A program made the position numbers and the translations under genes. Source: Cytidiella melzeri (taxonomy: Eukaryota; Basidiomycota; Agaricomycetes; Polyporales; Irpicaceae). From it: 64,000 nucleotides of DNA. The notes below the pieces were generated by a model, which made no database searches, was not told where the DNA came from, and worked only from the letters and a program-made list of their open reading frames with translations. The stretch lies in contig JABYQR010000056.1 in NCBI GenBank assembly GCA_022592445.1, forward strand, positions 1 through 64,000. Reading direction: 5' to 3'. Below are positions 43,756 to 53,600 of this stretch, piece by piece. Each line of letters opens with the position of its first letter. Within the stretch, counting starts at the first letter, position 1.

Positions 43756-45453
43756 ATGTCGAATCTCATCAAAGACTCTTCGAAGAATACGTTACCGAAA
43801 CTCGAAGACGACGGCGACAGCAATTCCTATGGTACATGGATCATACAGGTTGAAGCAAAACTGAGGTCTATTCACCTATGGAAATACTTTGAAGGGCCCG
43901 AGTCCGTACCTCCCACTATTCCCACTCTAAAGGAGACCTACAACGACGAAGTCCAAGATCCCATCACCGGGAATGTATACAAGGGTATCAAGAAGGGAAA
44001 CGAGGATCTAGTTGAGAAAGCCACTAAGGATGCTGAACCCTGGTATGAAGCAAATATGACGGCAATAGCTCTCTTACTTGAAGCCATTCCTCGCTCCAAA
44101 ATCCATCTTGTCGGACGGACGAAAGCTGCCAAAGTCGCCTGGGAAATTCTCCGTTCCGAGTATCGCCCCATCAACAATCTCAGGGCGTCGTCACTCCATC
44201 AGAAATTGATGAGCTTCACATGTCAAGAGAATATGATCGTCAGCAAATGGGCAGACAGAATGCGCGCTCTCTACGCCGAGCTATGCGATCAAGATCCAAA
44301 TCGACTCTCGGACACTAACTTCGCAACGACCCTTGCTGATCTCATCCCCACCGACAACAGTTGGAGAATGTTCTCCCGCACGCTGCACCAGGAAATGAGC
44401 GTAGCACATGGGTCCGGGAATCCAATGTCCTCATCGAGAGTCATTGAATTAATCAAGGAGGAGGATTGGGCTCAGACGAAGAACAATACCGATGTGATTG
44501 CGCAGATCTACGAGACCGACAACCTTTTCCGTAAGCGCTCCGCTCCCACTGTATCCGTCACAACCATCAGCCATGCAGACAGCCCTGGCGCTAAGCGGCA
44601 AACAAAATGGTGCTCAAACGTGGATTGCGATAGACCGCGCGGACACACAATAGACGAATGCTTCGCGTATGGAGGAGGAAAGTGCGGACAGTATCCCGAA
44701 TGGTGGAGGGGAAGAAAGGACATCCACCTACCACGCTCACAACGGCGTAAGTCGAAGAATGTCTCAAAGAAGTTTAACGTCGAAAAGGACAAAGAACCCA
44801 ACGCCAACATTGCCACGGAGATTCCTAAACCTCCAAACGTAGATGTCAACTCCGCGTCGATTTTGTCCCAAGACACAGTATACTCGTTCAATGCCATGAC
44901 GCTCGCAGATCCCGGCAACGCCATCAACTGCAGTAACGCCGCCCTCTCACGCGATCACGCCAAGAATTCTTCAGTCTATCACGATTCTGGAGCTAACAGG
45001 CACATCTTTTTTGATCGCGCCGTATTCGAGGGGTATCAACCCATACAACCTCTCAATGTTCGTGGCTTCGGATCTGCCCTGACCACCTCCGCGATCGGTG
45101 TAGGTGATGTGTATCTACACGCAACTGTGAATGGTTCCACGCACACTGTCAAACTCACTGATGTCTTACACGTCCCCTCTGCGCGCATGAACTTGGTCTC
45201 GCAGGGATGTCTCGAGCGGAGGGGCGTAGGATCTATGACAAAGGCCGGACGCATCACCTTGGACTTCAATGGCGACACGATTATGGCAGGACATCTTGAC
45301 GACAATGATCTTTACAAGTTAAACGTCACTACACTCTCCCGAGATCTTTCCACACGTGTCAGCACTTCCTCGCTCATTGACCGCATCTCCGAACCACACA
45401 TCTTGGCAACAAACATACGCACAGCAACTCCGGGTTTTTACACCGCCTACTAG
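43756..45453 (+). CDS. Copia Gag-protease polyprotein
   Basis: 565-codon frame from ATG 43756 to TAG 45451-45453. Residues about 10-260 form the copia Gag region (GTWIIQVEAKLRSIHLWKYF; KAAKVAWEILRSEY; MSFTCQENMIVSKWADRMRA). A Cys/His cluster near residues 290-315 (CSNVDCDRPRGHTIDEC) looks like a zinc knuckle variant. The aspartic protease active site is VYHDSGANRHI (DSGA), followed by a typical GVGDVYL and LTDVLHVPSARMNLVS. The frame ends inside the pre-integrase segment, where the homologous sequence continues in the -1 frame. Protease is therefore in the first ORF and integrase in the second. Confidence 0.93.
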   Translation: MSNLIKDSSKNTLPKLEDDGDSNSYGTWIIQVEAKLRSIHLWKYFEGPESVPPTIPTLKETYNDEVQDPITGNVYKGIKKGNEDLVEKATKDAEPWYEANMTAIALLLEAIPRSKIHLVGRTKAAKVAWEILRSEYRPINNLRASSLHQKLMSFTCQENMIVSKWADRMRALYAELCDQDPNRLSDTNFATTLADLIPTDNSWRMFSRTLHQEMSVAHGSGNPMSSSRVIELIKEEDWAQTKNNTDVIAQIYETDNLFRKRSAPTVSVTTISHADSPGAKRQTKWCSNVDCDRPRGHTIDECFAYGGGKCGQYPEWWRGRKDIHLPRSQRRKSKNVSKKFNVEKDKEPNANIATEIPKPPNVDVNSASILSQDTVYSFNAMTLADPGNAINCSNAALSRDHAKNSSVYHDSGANRHIFFDRAVFEGYQPIQPLNVRGFGSALTTSAIGVGDVYLHATVNGSTHTVKLTDVLHVPSARMNLVSQGCLERRGVGSMTKAGRITLDFNGDTIMAGHLDDNDLYKLNVTTLSRDLSTRVSTSSLIDRISEPHILATNIRTATPGFYTAY

Positions 45454-45464
45454 GCCATCTAGGC
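45432..45464 (+). promoter_or_regulatory. Candidate -1 ribosomal frameshift site
   Basis: The heptamer GGGTTTT (45432-45438) is in the Gag frame as G GGT TTT, the X XXY YYZ pattern of simultaneous -1 slippage. Five bases later CGCCTA (45444-45449) can pair with TAGGCG (45460-45465) to form a 6-bp hairpin that also spans the Gag stop codon. The -1 frame is open from 45381 and continues directly into integrase. The alternative is that one T has been lost from the T5 run. Confidence 0.5.
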
Positions 45465-48437
45465 GTAAAAGGGCTATCCCATTCAACCGAGGGGATCAAG
45501 ATCATTACGGATCCTCACGCCCAGCACACTTGCGAAACATGTGCGCGCGCAAACATCAAGCGTCTACCTTTTCCCAAATCATCAGATCTCAGGGCCAATC
45601 GCCTACTCTTCCGCATTCATATTGACATCTGTGGTCCCTTACCTATCGGTTATGGTGGCATCAAATATTTCATGCCGTGTATTGACTGTCACTCCAGATG
45701 GCGTGTCGCCTTATTCCTCAAATCGCGGTCTGAGGCGCTACAACAATTCATCAAATACAAGACGGCAGTTGAGCGCTTCACAGGACAGAAGGTGGCGGTA
45801 CTCAGGGTTGACAATGCTCCCGAACTGATCATGGGCGACTTCCGTGCCTACTGCGACAACGAGGGAATCACACTAGAAAAGATTGTACCTGACGCCTCAC
45901 CACAGAACGGCGTGGCAGAAAGAACGAATTGGACACTGGCTTCCATGGCGCGAGCTATGCTCATCGACAGCGGCCTCACCGATTTCTTCTGGCCCCTAGC
46001 CGTCCAATGCGCGGCCCATATCTTGAACCGAATCTCCACCACAGCCCTGCCTCACAATCACACGCCTTACTATATCTGGTACAATCGTCATCCAAACATC
46101 TCGCATTTTCGAATTTTTGGCACACGTGTCATCTCGAGACGAATGGACGCCGACTCGTTAAACAAAATCCAGGCACGAGGTGAGGAGGGACGCTTCGTTG
46201 GATACGCGCAAGATGCTAAAGGTTATCTTATCTGGTTTCCAAACTCGCGAGCCGTGCGTGTACGTCGCGACGTCGTCTTTCTCGATGACGCTTTCCCAAC
46301 ATCTCCACCCTCCTCGCCATCATCTCCATTATGGGACGATGTACTCATGCCCAACGATATTCGTTTCAATGACGCCACCAGCACACCATACCGAGAACCA
46401 CCGTCAGCCAATCATGCCCCGGATGGGCTGGTTCCGGTTGAACCAAACGTGCGTGCCCCGGTTGGGCACAACAACGCGTCTCCGGAAGAGACGTCACACA
46501 ACCTCCTAAACGCTGCGCCTCCGGATGAGGCAAACGTTCTCAGAGGTCGTCATCGTATCCTGCCGAACAGATACAAGATCGACAACGCCGTGTACTCGGA
46601 CGAGGGGGGGTTGCCTGTCCAGCGGGACCTTATTCTTTCCGCCCTCACACACGACGTCCCATTGCCTCAGATCCCAACATCTTCAGAACCAACAAACGCC
46701 TTCACTCTTATTGATGACGCCGACGCCAAGGACCCACACTCAGTCTCTCTCACACACGACGTCCCATTGTCTCAGATCCCAACATCTTCAGAACCAACAA
46801 ACGCCTTCACTCTTATTGATGACGCCGACGCCAAGGACCCACACTCAGTCTCAGAAGCCGAGCGCGGAAAATATTGGGAGCACTGGTTGGCGGCGATACA
46901 CGAGGAACTCCAGGCCCTTTACGAGAAGGGGGTTTATGAGGATGTCGAGAGCGTTCCACCAGGGAGGAAGCCCGTCGACTCCAAGTGGGTCTTACACATC
47001 AAACGCAATGCGGACGGGCACATCTCGAGGTTCAAGGCGCGGTTAGTGGCGAAAGGGTTCACACAAATACCGGGTCAAGACTTCACATTTACTTTTGCTC
47101 CGGTTGCACGCTGGGACTCAATACGGACGATCTTGGCTATCTCGGCACACAAAGACCTACACCTCCGCCATATCGACATCAAAACTGCGTTCCTGAACGG
47201 ACCCCTTACGGAGGAGATTTACATGACGAAACCGTCGATTTTAGGGAAAGGGTACTGGCGTTTGCGGAAAGGTCTGTACGGGTTGAAACAGGCCGGAAGG
47301 TCCTGGTACCTCGAGTTCAACAACAAATATCGCACGCTTGGATTCCGTAGGTGCGAATCTGATTGGAGCGTCCACGTTCGCGAGAAGGACAACGCCAAGG
47401 CCATGTCCGCCACAAGCGTAGACGACATATTGTTGGCCACAACGACGGAGGCTGAGTCAGATTCAGTGACGGAAGGGATAAGGGGTATGTTTGAAATCAC
47501 GGACAATGGACAGGTCGAATGGTTACTCGGATGCAAGGTGACCAGGAATCGGAAGCGAAGACACATCCTCTTGTCACAAGAAGCATACACGCTGTCAATC
47601 CTGCGACAATTCGACATGGAATTCTGCAACTCCGTTTCGACTCCCCTACCACCGAAGACAACTCTCGTGCGAGAAGAAACTGCGAAGACCGTTGCCGAAC
47701 GCGCTGAAGTCGAAGCACTCCCATACGGCACACTCGTCGGCAAAGTCATGTACCTGGCGACTACAACGCGACCTGACATCGCATACGCAGTGAGAGAACT
47801 CGCAAAGTACATGTCATGCTACGGGCACGCACACTGGGCAGCAGCGAAGCACTTACTGAGGTACCTACAAGGCACTCGATCCTTAGGAATCACCTTAGGA
47901 AACCTTGACGCGGCGTACCCCCTCTTTCATGGTTTCACAGACTCCGACTGGGGGGCTGGAGAGGGAAGGAAGTCTATCTCTGGATATGTCATGGTCGTTC
48001 ACGGATCACCGGTCGCATGGAGCTCCAAGCAACAGCCCGTTGTCGCGTTATCTTCCTGCGAGGCAGAATACCTTGCTTGCTCACACGCCGCTTGTCAAAT
48101 CATATGGCTACGACAACTACTCGAAGAACTCGGATTTCCTCAGTTGACCGCGACTACCCTCTTTTGCGACAACAACGGCACTATAGCATGCACGCACGAT
48201 CCCCACGGCCATACACGGATGAAGCACATTGATATCAAAGCACACTTCATTCGAAATTGCGTCAACAACGGACTGATTAACGTCACACGAGTATCCGGAA
48301 AAGAAAACGTAGCTGATATATTCACGAAGTCGCTACCACGGATTCTACATATACGAGGGATGGAGATGTTGGGGCTACTCGCGGGTCAAGGGGGGGTGTC
48401 AGAGAGTGACTCGCTCCTAGAGACGGATAAGGAATGA
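45438..48437 (+). CDS. Copia integrase-RT-RNase H (Pol), -1 frame
   Basis: Open frame of about 1000 codons without its own good start, in the -1 frame relative to Gag. In order: integrase zinc domain (HRLLGHLG ... CETC), DDE integrase core (HIDICGPLP, RVDNAPELI, SPQNGVAERTNWTL), a variable Pro-rich linker with a 35-residue tandem duplication, reverse transcriptase (DSKWVLHIKRNADG; RFKARLVAKGF; DIKTAFLNGPL; TSVDDILLA in place of YVDD), then RNase H (TDSDWGAGEGRKSISGY; SSCEAEYLA; MKHIDIKAHFIR; ADIFTKSLP). The frame ends within the 3' LTR at 48437. All catalytic acidic residues I can locate are present. Confidence 0.93.
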   Translation, partial: LHRLLGHLGVKGLSHSTEGIKIITDPHAQHTCETCARANIKRLPFPKSSDLRANRLLFRIHIDICGPLPIGYGGIKYFMPCIDCHSRWRVALFLKSRSEALQQFIKYKTAVERFTGQKVAVLRVDNAPELIMGDFRAYCDNEGITLEKIVPDASPQNGVAERTNWTLASMARAMLIDSGLTDFFWPLAVQCAAHILNRISTTALPHNHTPYYIWYNRHPNISHFRIFGTRVISRRMDADSLNKIQARGEEGRFVGYAQDAKGYLIWFPNSRAVRVRRDVVFLDDAFPTSPPSSPSSPLWDDVLMPNDIRFNDATSTPYREPPSANHAPDGLVPVEPNVRAPVGHNNASPEETSHNLLNAAPPDEANVLRGRHRILPNRYKIDNAVYSDEGGLPVQRDLILSALTHDVPLPQIPTSSEPTNAFTLIDDADAKDPHSVSLTHDVPLSQIPTSSEPTNAFTLIDDADAKDPHSVSEAERGKYWEHWLAAIHEELQALYEKGVYEDVESVPPGRKPVDSKWVLHIKRNADGHISRFKARLVAKGFTQIPGQDFTFTFAPVARWDSIRTILAISAHKDLHLRHIDIKTAFLNGPLTEEIYMTKPSILGKGYWRLRKGLYGLKQAGRSWYLEFNNKYRTLGFRRCESDWSVHVREKDNAKAMSATSVDDILLATTTEAESDSVTEGIRGMFEITDNGQVEWLLGCKVTRNRKRRHILLSQEAYTLSILRQFDMEFCNSVSTPLPPKTTLVREETAKTVAERAEVEALPYGTLVGKVMYLATTTRPDIAYAVRELAKYMSCYGHAHWAAAKHLLRYLQGTRSLGITLGNLDAAYPLFHGFTDSDWGAGEGRKSISGYVMVVHGSPVAWSSKQQPVVALSSCEAEYLACSHAACQIIWLRQLLEELGFPQLTATTLFCDNNGTIACTHDPHGHTRMKHIDIKAHFIRNCVNNGLINVTRVSGKENVADIFTKSLPRILHIRGMEMLGLLAGQGGVSESDSLLETDKE
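46644..46853 (+). repeat. 105-bp tandem duplication in pol
   Basis: Two adjacent 105-bp units (46644-46748 and 46749-46853) encoding LTHDVPLPQIPTSS... and LTHDVPLSQIPTSS..., each 35 residues, in the integrase-RT linker. The only difference I see is C/T (Pro to Ser). The length is a multiple of three, so the frame is kept. Confidence 0.95.
48388..48396 (+). promoter_or_regulatory. Polypurine tract
   Basis: AAGGGGGGG directly before the 3' LTR, the expected position of the primer for plus-strand synthesis. Confidence 0.85.
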
Positions 48438-48608
48438 GAGGCGGGGCGCTGGTGCGCCAGGGTACTATATACGGAATGCCCGCCATGTATAAAAGATCAC
48501 GACCTGGCACAGGGGCAACCTGTCGGTTGCTCACTCCGTGCCAGGTACGTATGAGTTCTATGGAATGTCCGTCGGTTGCTCACTCCGTGCCAGTTCGTCT
48601 GTTTGATA
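48397..48608 (+). repeat. 3' LTR of copia element
   Basis: 212 bases, identical by eye to the 5' LTR, including both 23-bp internal repeats and the TATAAAAG box. Followed by the right target duplication GATTA (48609-48613). Confidence 0.95.
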
Positions 48609-48613
48609 GATTA

Positions 48614-50691
48614 AACCTGCACTTAGTGGTCATGTCAAGTCCTCTCCTGACATACTTCTAGTGAGCCTTGTTAATCCTACTCAGCCAGAACTCGCTATAT
48701 ATTACAAATAAAAGATAGTATTATTACTACTATTATCGCCCACAACAATATTAGTGCCCAATATGGTAATTCCCTGCCACTTCCTATTTTTCCCCTCTTG
48801 CTGTGTCCGCTCCAACGCACTTCTTGCCATCACCTCCAACTTGTCCTTGCCCTTGTTGCCCTCCTCTTCGCCACTCATTGTTCAGTACACACTTGTGGCG
48901 TGGTACCAACTCGACATGCCTGTGGCGTAGTCAAAAACTGCATTGAGCAGTCTGACACACTTGTTTGCTGGCCGGACACAAAGGAGGTCTTGTGGGGTAG
49001 GATTTGTCACAGATTTTCAATGTTTCTACAAGACTTGCCTTACCAGGCAACGGTATTATTGGGAATATTTAAGCGCTTGTCAAGCGCTTATCCAGCGCTT
49101 ATCCGGCGTCTATTTAGGCGCTTATCCAGCGCTTATCTGGTGCTTATCAGGCGCCTATTCCGGCGCTTATTCTCAGTGCCTATCAATTGATGCGCTGATG
49201 CGCCTTCTGTCTCTGATGCGCTGATGCGCTCCTTTCCTTATCTGTGTATCACATGATAGAACTCTCTGGAACCTTGTGGAACTTGCTGGAACTATGATGT
49301 CATAGTATAGAACATTCCATTAGATGATGTCATAGTTCATAGAACCTTCTGGAAAAGTCTAGCCTTGTCTTAGAACAAGCTAGAACAAGTCTAGCCTTGG
49401 AGCTGGGTCATGGGGTCAGGTCATGGGAACAATTGCTATTGGTTGATTATTGAAGTGGCACCACTAGGGCATAGGGCATGCTTAGTAAGGTAGATTACTT
49501 CGCTTACTCATGTAGGTATTAGGGGTCTTAGGGTAGTACCTGGGGTCCTCCCCTTCATGTATATATAGAGGCACTCCTGAGGGCATATCCCCTCAGTCTT
49601 ATCCACTCTGTTGAACTAGGACTACTCAGTACCTCACAGTACTTCGCTCACCACACCTCTTACTCTCTATCTCCATCAACTCCCCTCAGTTTATCAACTT
49701 ACCTGGTGAGTAGTAACCTTAACTGTTACAGGATTGGGATAGGATTGGGCAGGTTTTGGACCACAGGTACGTCGCCTTCTCATCTTCAGCCCTTGCTGAC
49801 AGACTTACGCAGTAACACGAGTGTGGACTGAAACAACACTCAAACAAATTGTAGTTGTTTCCCATACCAAGTGGAAACTGATTGATTAAAGCCCTAAATC
49901 CAAGTCCCACCAGACATTCATGTGCAAAGTGTGGAAGTCAGGCCATGAGTGGATCATACAGACACTCATACGCAAAGGGGAACCTTCTGAGAAGTAGAGG
50001 CACAACCCAATATTGAAGGTGAAAATGCCAAAGGAAAAACATGTTCCAGCAGATGATCACCATGCCAAGGCAGAAGCTGAAGCCAAAGGTAGGTCAGAGG
50101 TAGACCAAGCAAAATTTGTTAAATGGATATTTGATAAACCAACAATCCATAATCTAGTTGTGGGGGCTGCAGACATGCTTGATTTCAGCTGAGGCACTTC
50201 CTGAAGGCAGCCTCTGTCCCTCCCCTAGATATTGCAAGAAGTGAACCAATATTGGAGTAGTACCTATCATCATATAATCCAATCTATACCGGTGCACAAA
50301 AAGAGAGGTGAGCAAGTCAGAAGCCCGATTTGCAAAGGTACACATAAAATAACGGCCCGCACCTCTTTCCATAGCAGGAAAGGACTAACCCAGAAAGCAA
50401 ATGACAAACATGATGATAGCAGATAAAGCATATTCGACAGCAAGGGGACAGGAATTGAAACGTTCGAGAGTAATAACATGACGCAAGGTTTGATGGAACA
50501 CTGCGCAGAACACCTACTCAAGAGACAAAAGCATATACATGTGGACAACAAAGACAAACGAACGACAGTTCTACATAGTTGCAGCAAACGAATTTCAAGA
50601 ACAAAAGACGCATAAGGCGAACGAGGAGAGAGAACCCGAAAGGACTTCCAACCTAAACCACACACAGACAAAACCTAGATGATGCTTTTCA
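48614..50691. other. Gene-free, AT-rich, LTR-like region
   Basis: No host gene recognised. Features suggest old transposon sequence: a cluster of GCGCTTATC-like repeats (49070-49190), paired ATGATGTCATAG copies (about 49291 and 49324), a TATATATAG box at 49559-49567 and, just downstream, a 7-bp inverted repeat CTGAGGG/CCCTCAG (49577-49596), a layout like the promoter part of an LTR. An ATG at 50026 opens a 55-codon frame (MPKEKHVPADDHHAK ... FVKWIFDKPTIHN) of unknown family. LTR ends could not be fixed. Confidence 0.45.
49070..49190. repeat. GCGCTTATC-type short repeat cluster
   Basis: About eight imperfect copies of a nonamer-like unit (GCGCTTGTC, GCGCTTATC, GCGTCTATT, GTGCTTATC, GCGCCTATT) at 10-20-base spacing, followed by repeated GATGCGCTGATGCGC. 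Confidence 0.7.
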
Positions 50692-53600
50692 TTACCGTCG
50701 ACTGTTAGGAGGACCTCCAGCTGGTGTAGGTAACTCGTGCTGGAAGAATGTGTTCCACGAGTCCTGCAGATTGTATCCCGTCTGACCAGTATGTAGCGTT
50801 TCTGTCGGCACCATGAGCTGCTGGTGATGTTTAGCATATCCATGCATGCTCGGTGGACGGCTGTTGGTAGGTGTCGGCTGATGTTGAGGTGTAGAATGGT
50901 GATAGTACATTGAATAGTGAGGCTGCTGTTGACCGGGGTATGGCGGCTGGTGCGAATGCTGCTGCTGTTGCTGCTGCCACTGTTCTGCTTGGTGATGCTG
51001 CGTCGCGTACACAGGATCTGCAGGAGGCATGGATGACATGACTAGAGCAGGAGCAGCACCCATGCTCTGCTCAGTCGGACTGTACGGGTGACCGGCAGGC
51101 GAGTAGTGAGATGCGGACTCGACAGCGCCATACATCGGCACAGAATACGCCTGCTCTGCAGGCGGAGGTGCCTGATGAGGAGCAGGGACTAGGTGCTGAG
51201 GGCTTTGATAGGCGTGCGGGTGGAAGCTGGGAGGCGGCTGCTGTGCGTGGGACGACTGAACGCTAACGTGAGGAGGTACTGGAGGAGGAGGCATAGAATC
51301 TGCCTGGTATGCCCACTCGGGCTCCTGAGGCTGTTGGAAATCCTGCGTGTACATGGTGCTGAAGCGAGGATCTCCACTCTGGTATACCCCATAGTTCACT
51401 GAAGGTGCCTCCGACGATGACGCATGACTCGTGTAGAATACCTGCTGTGCCTTGTAGATTTGTGCGTCCAGCTCACCATCGAACGTACGTATCTGATCCA
51501 CGAGCATCGGATGCACAGCGTTGCCATACGTTTCCAGTACATGAGGGCTAGGTCCGGCGGTGGTGGTAGCTGGCGTTTCCGGGCTTCCTTGACCGCGAGG
51601 GGACGTTGACGATCGCGACGGGTCAGAGGTGGCCGGAGACGATGAAACGTCGGATGCGCGGCTTCGTGAAATTGAACGATGTCGACTACCGGTAGAGGTG
51701 TTCTTTGGCTTCGCAGTCGCTTTCGTCGCCACAGTGCGAGTACGCCCGCTAAAAATCGACAACTCATCATTACCTTCATCTTCATTCTGCTGTTCACGAG
51801 GGGTGAAAATATCATTGCGGCGGAACTGATGCCCTTCACTGAAGGCACGATACGCCTTGTCGTGAATTCGTCGAACAATCGGCTGTGCAGAATATAAGGT
51901 GGTTGGTGGAGCGGTATTCGCAGATCAGCACATACCAAGAACTTGACGGCACGACCGCCGTATCTCGCCGCCCTTTCGAACAAATCATAAGCAAGCCGAA
52001 CTTCGCCAAGAGCTGCCTGTGCTGTCTTTGTGACACCACCGTGTGTCACAACGGAACCAAGCATCACCTGCAGAAGGATGGTGACAATCAGCTCTTGTTC
52101 GAGAACGCAAAGAACAGGGACACGCGGACATACCGCCGACGAGAAAGCATGCGTCCATAGTACCCAGAATCTGGCAATCTGCACAGGATTGATGTTGAAC
52201 TGCTCCCGCACAGTGGAGATCAAGGAACACGCTGCACGGTACCCGGCCAGGAACGACGGTGCGTACTGGCTCTTCAAAGGATCCAACGGATGGTCCTTGA
52301 GAGCCTGAGCGAAGAATGTTCTGTGTACATACAGCAGAGCTAACACAGAACATGATCAGGGTAGCACAATCGGTCAGACTAAGAAACCTCTTACTGAGCT
52401 CGCGATAGTTAATAGGCATAAAATGCTTCATGGTCTCGCTTAGTGACGCGTTCCGTGGGGGGTCGCCTTGAGCATATTTGGGTAGCTCCACGTCACGTAT
52501 TTTCCGATCCAGCTCGAGAATGAGCGAATACTTGGGCGCCTTCGATTGCAGAGTGACTTCTACAACGCCAGAAACGCTTTCCTTGCCCCAAAGTGCCTTC
52601 CAAACAGGGACTGCGTGGGTGAAGTGTGAGTTCATCACGGAGCATAGGCAATATCATGCGTGCTCACAACTGGGCATTGGTTTGCCATCATCTCCAATGA
52701 CCTCGTCAGAGTCGGCGGGCAGCTCGCAGTCAACGAATGGTAGTGAGAAAGACGGCAGCCGTCCTGTGGCGAGGCTCTGTGGAGATGCACGTTGAATATA
52801 ACATGGGTGGCGGATGGCGCTTTCAGACCGGACACACACCTGCCAGCAGTCCGTGACAAACAGTTCCCAGAACAGCGCGCGTCTCTTTTGCACTTCGGCT
52901 GGAGGCAGCTTCCATCTTGCGCAGTCCCGATCTGCAGCCCGTTAGCGCTGTCAGCGGCGGTTAATCATGGGCAAAGATCGAGAATCACTGACGGAGACCG
53001 ATCTGCCGTTCGGACCGTGTGAGTATGAGTGTCACAGTCAATCATGTCACGGGGACTCACGCTTTGCGCCAGCTTGCAGCTCAGCCCCATCAGTGCCCAA
53101 GTGCTCTCGATGCTATTCTCGCCTGCTACCAAGCCCTGTGTGGCCTGAGGCTACGTCCGCTGAGCTTTGCGAATGCTACCTGCTTACCTGATATATGCCC
53201 ATCAAACTCAACGTTTGAACAGTGGCCACGGACGGGGCGCGATCCAGAACTGGTTCGATATTAAGAGCAGCCCGAGTTAATTCGTAGTACGTCGAGGCCT
53301 CCTTGTTGTGGGGCGCGGGTGGTAGCACAGGGTCAGTGAGTGCTCCGAAGCAGAAGACGACGAATAACAACGCGAGGTCGTGAGCAGTGCCGGTGTTACC
53401 AGCCGACTGCGATGCACCAAGCGCAAAAGCGGACGCTGATGTCGCAAGGCTAGCTGGCGGGTTCTGTAAAGACGGCGGTGTGTCCACAGCATGAAGAGTG
53501 CCTGTTTGGGCCTCGGCGTAAAACATTGGCAACAGCTCTTCCACGAGCTGCCTCCGCTTGATAGCGCCAAAGAACCACGGTGCTTGTTCAAGGTATAGCT

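Larger units (their letters stand above)
43430..48608 (+). mobile_element. Complete Ty1/copia LTR retrotransposon
   Basis: 5179-bp element bounded by two 212-bp LTRs beginning TGTCAGAGAG and ending GTTTGATA, which I read as identical base for base, with 5-bp duplications (GATTA) on both flanks. Internal parts in order: primer binding site, leader, Gag-protease ORF, -1-frame integrase-RT-RNase H ORF running into the 3' LTR, polypurine tract. The integrase-before-RT order defines Ty1/copia. Identical LTRs mean a very recent insertion, and the element may still be active. The LTR borders follow from the target duplication; the termini are TG...TA rather than the usual TG...CA. Confidence 0.97.

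Noticed and set aside
48434..48661. ORFs repeated in both LTRs (about 60-75 codons)
   Set aside because: They occur in each LTR in a non-coding position and have no protein features; they overlap TATA and repeat signals.
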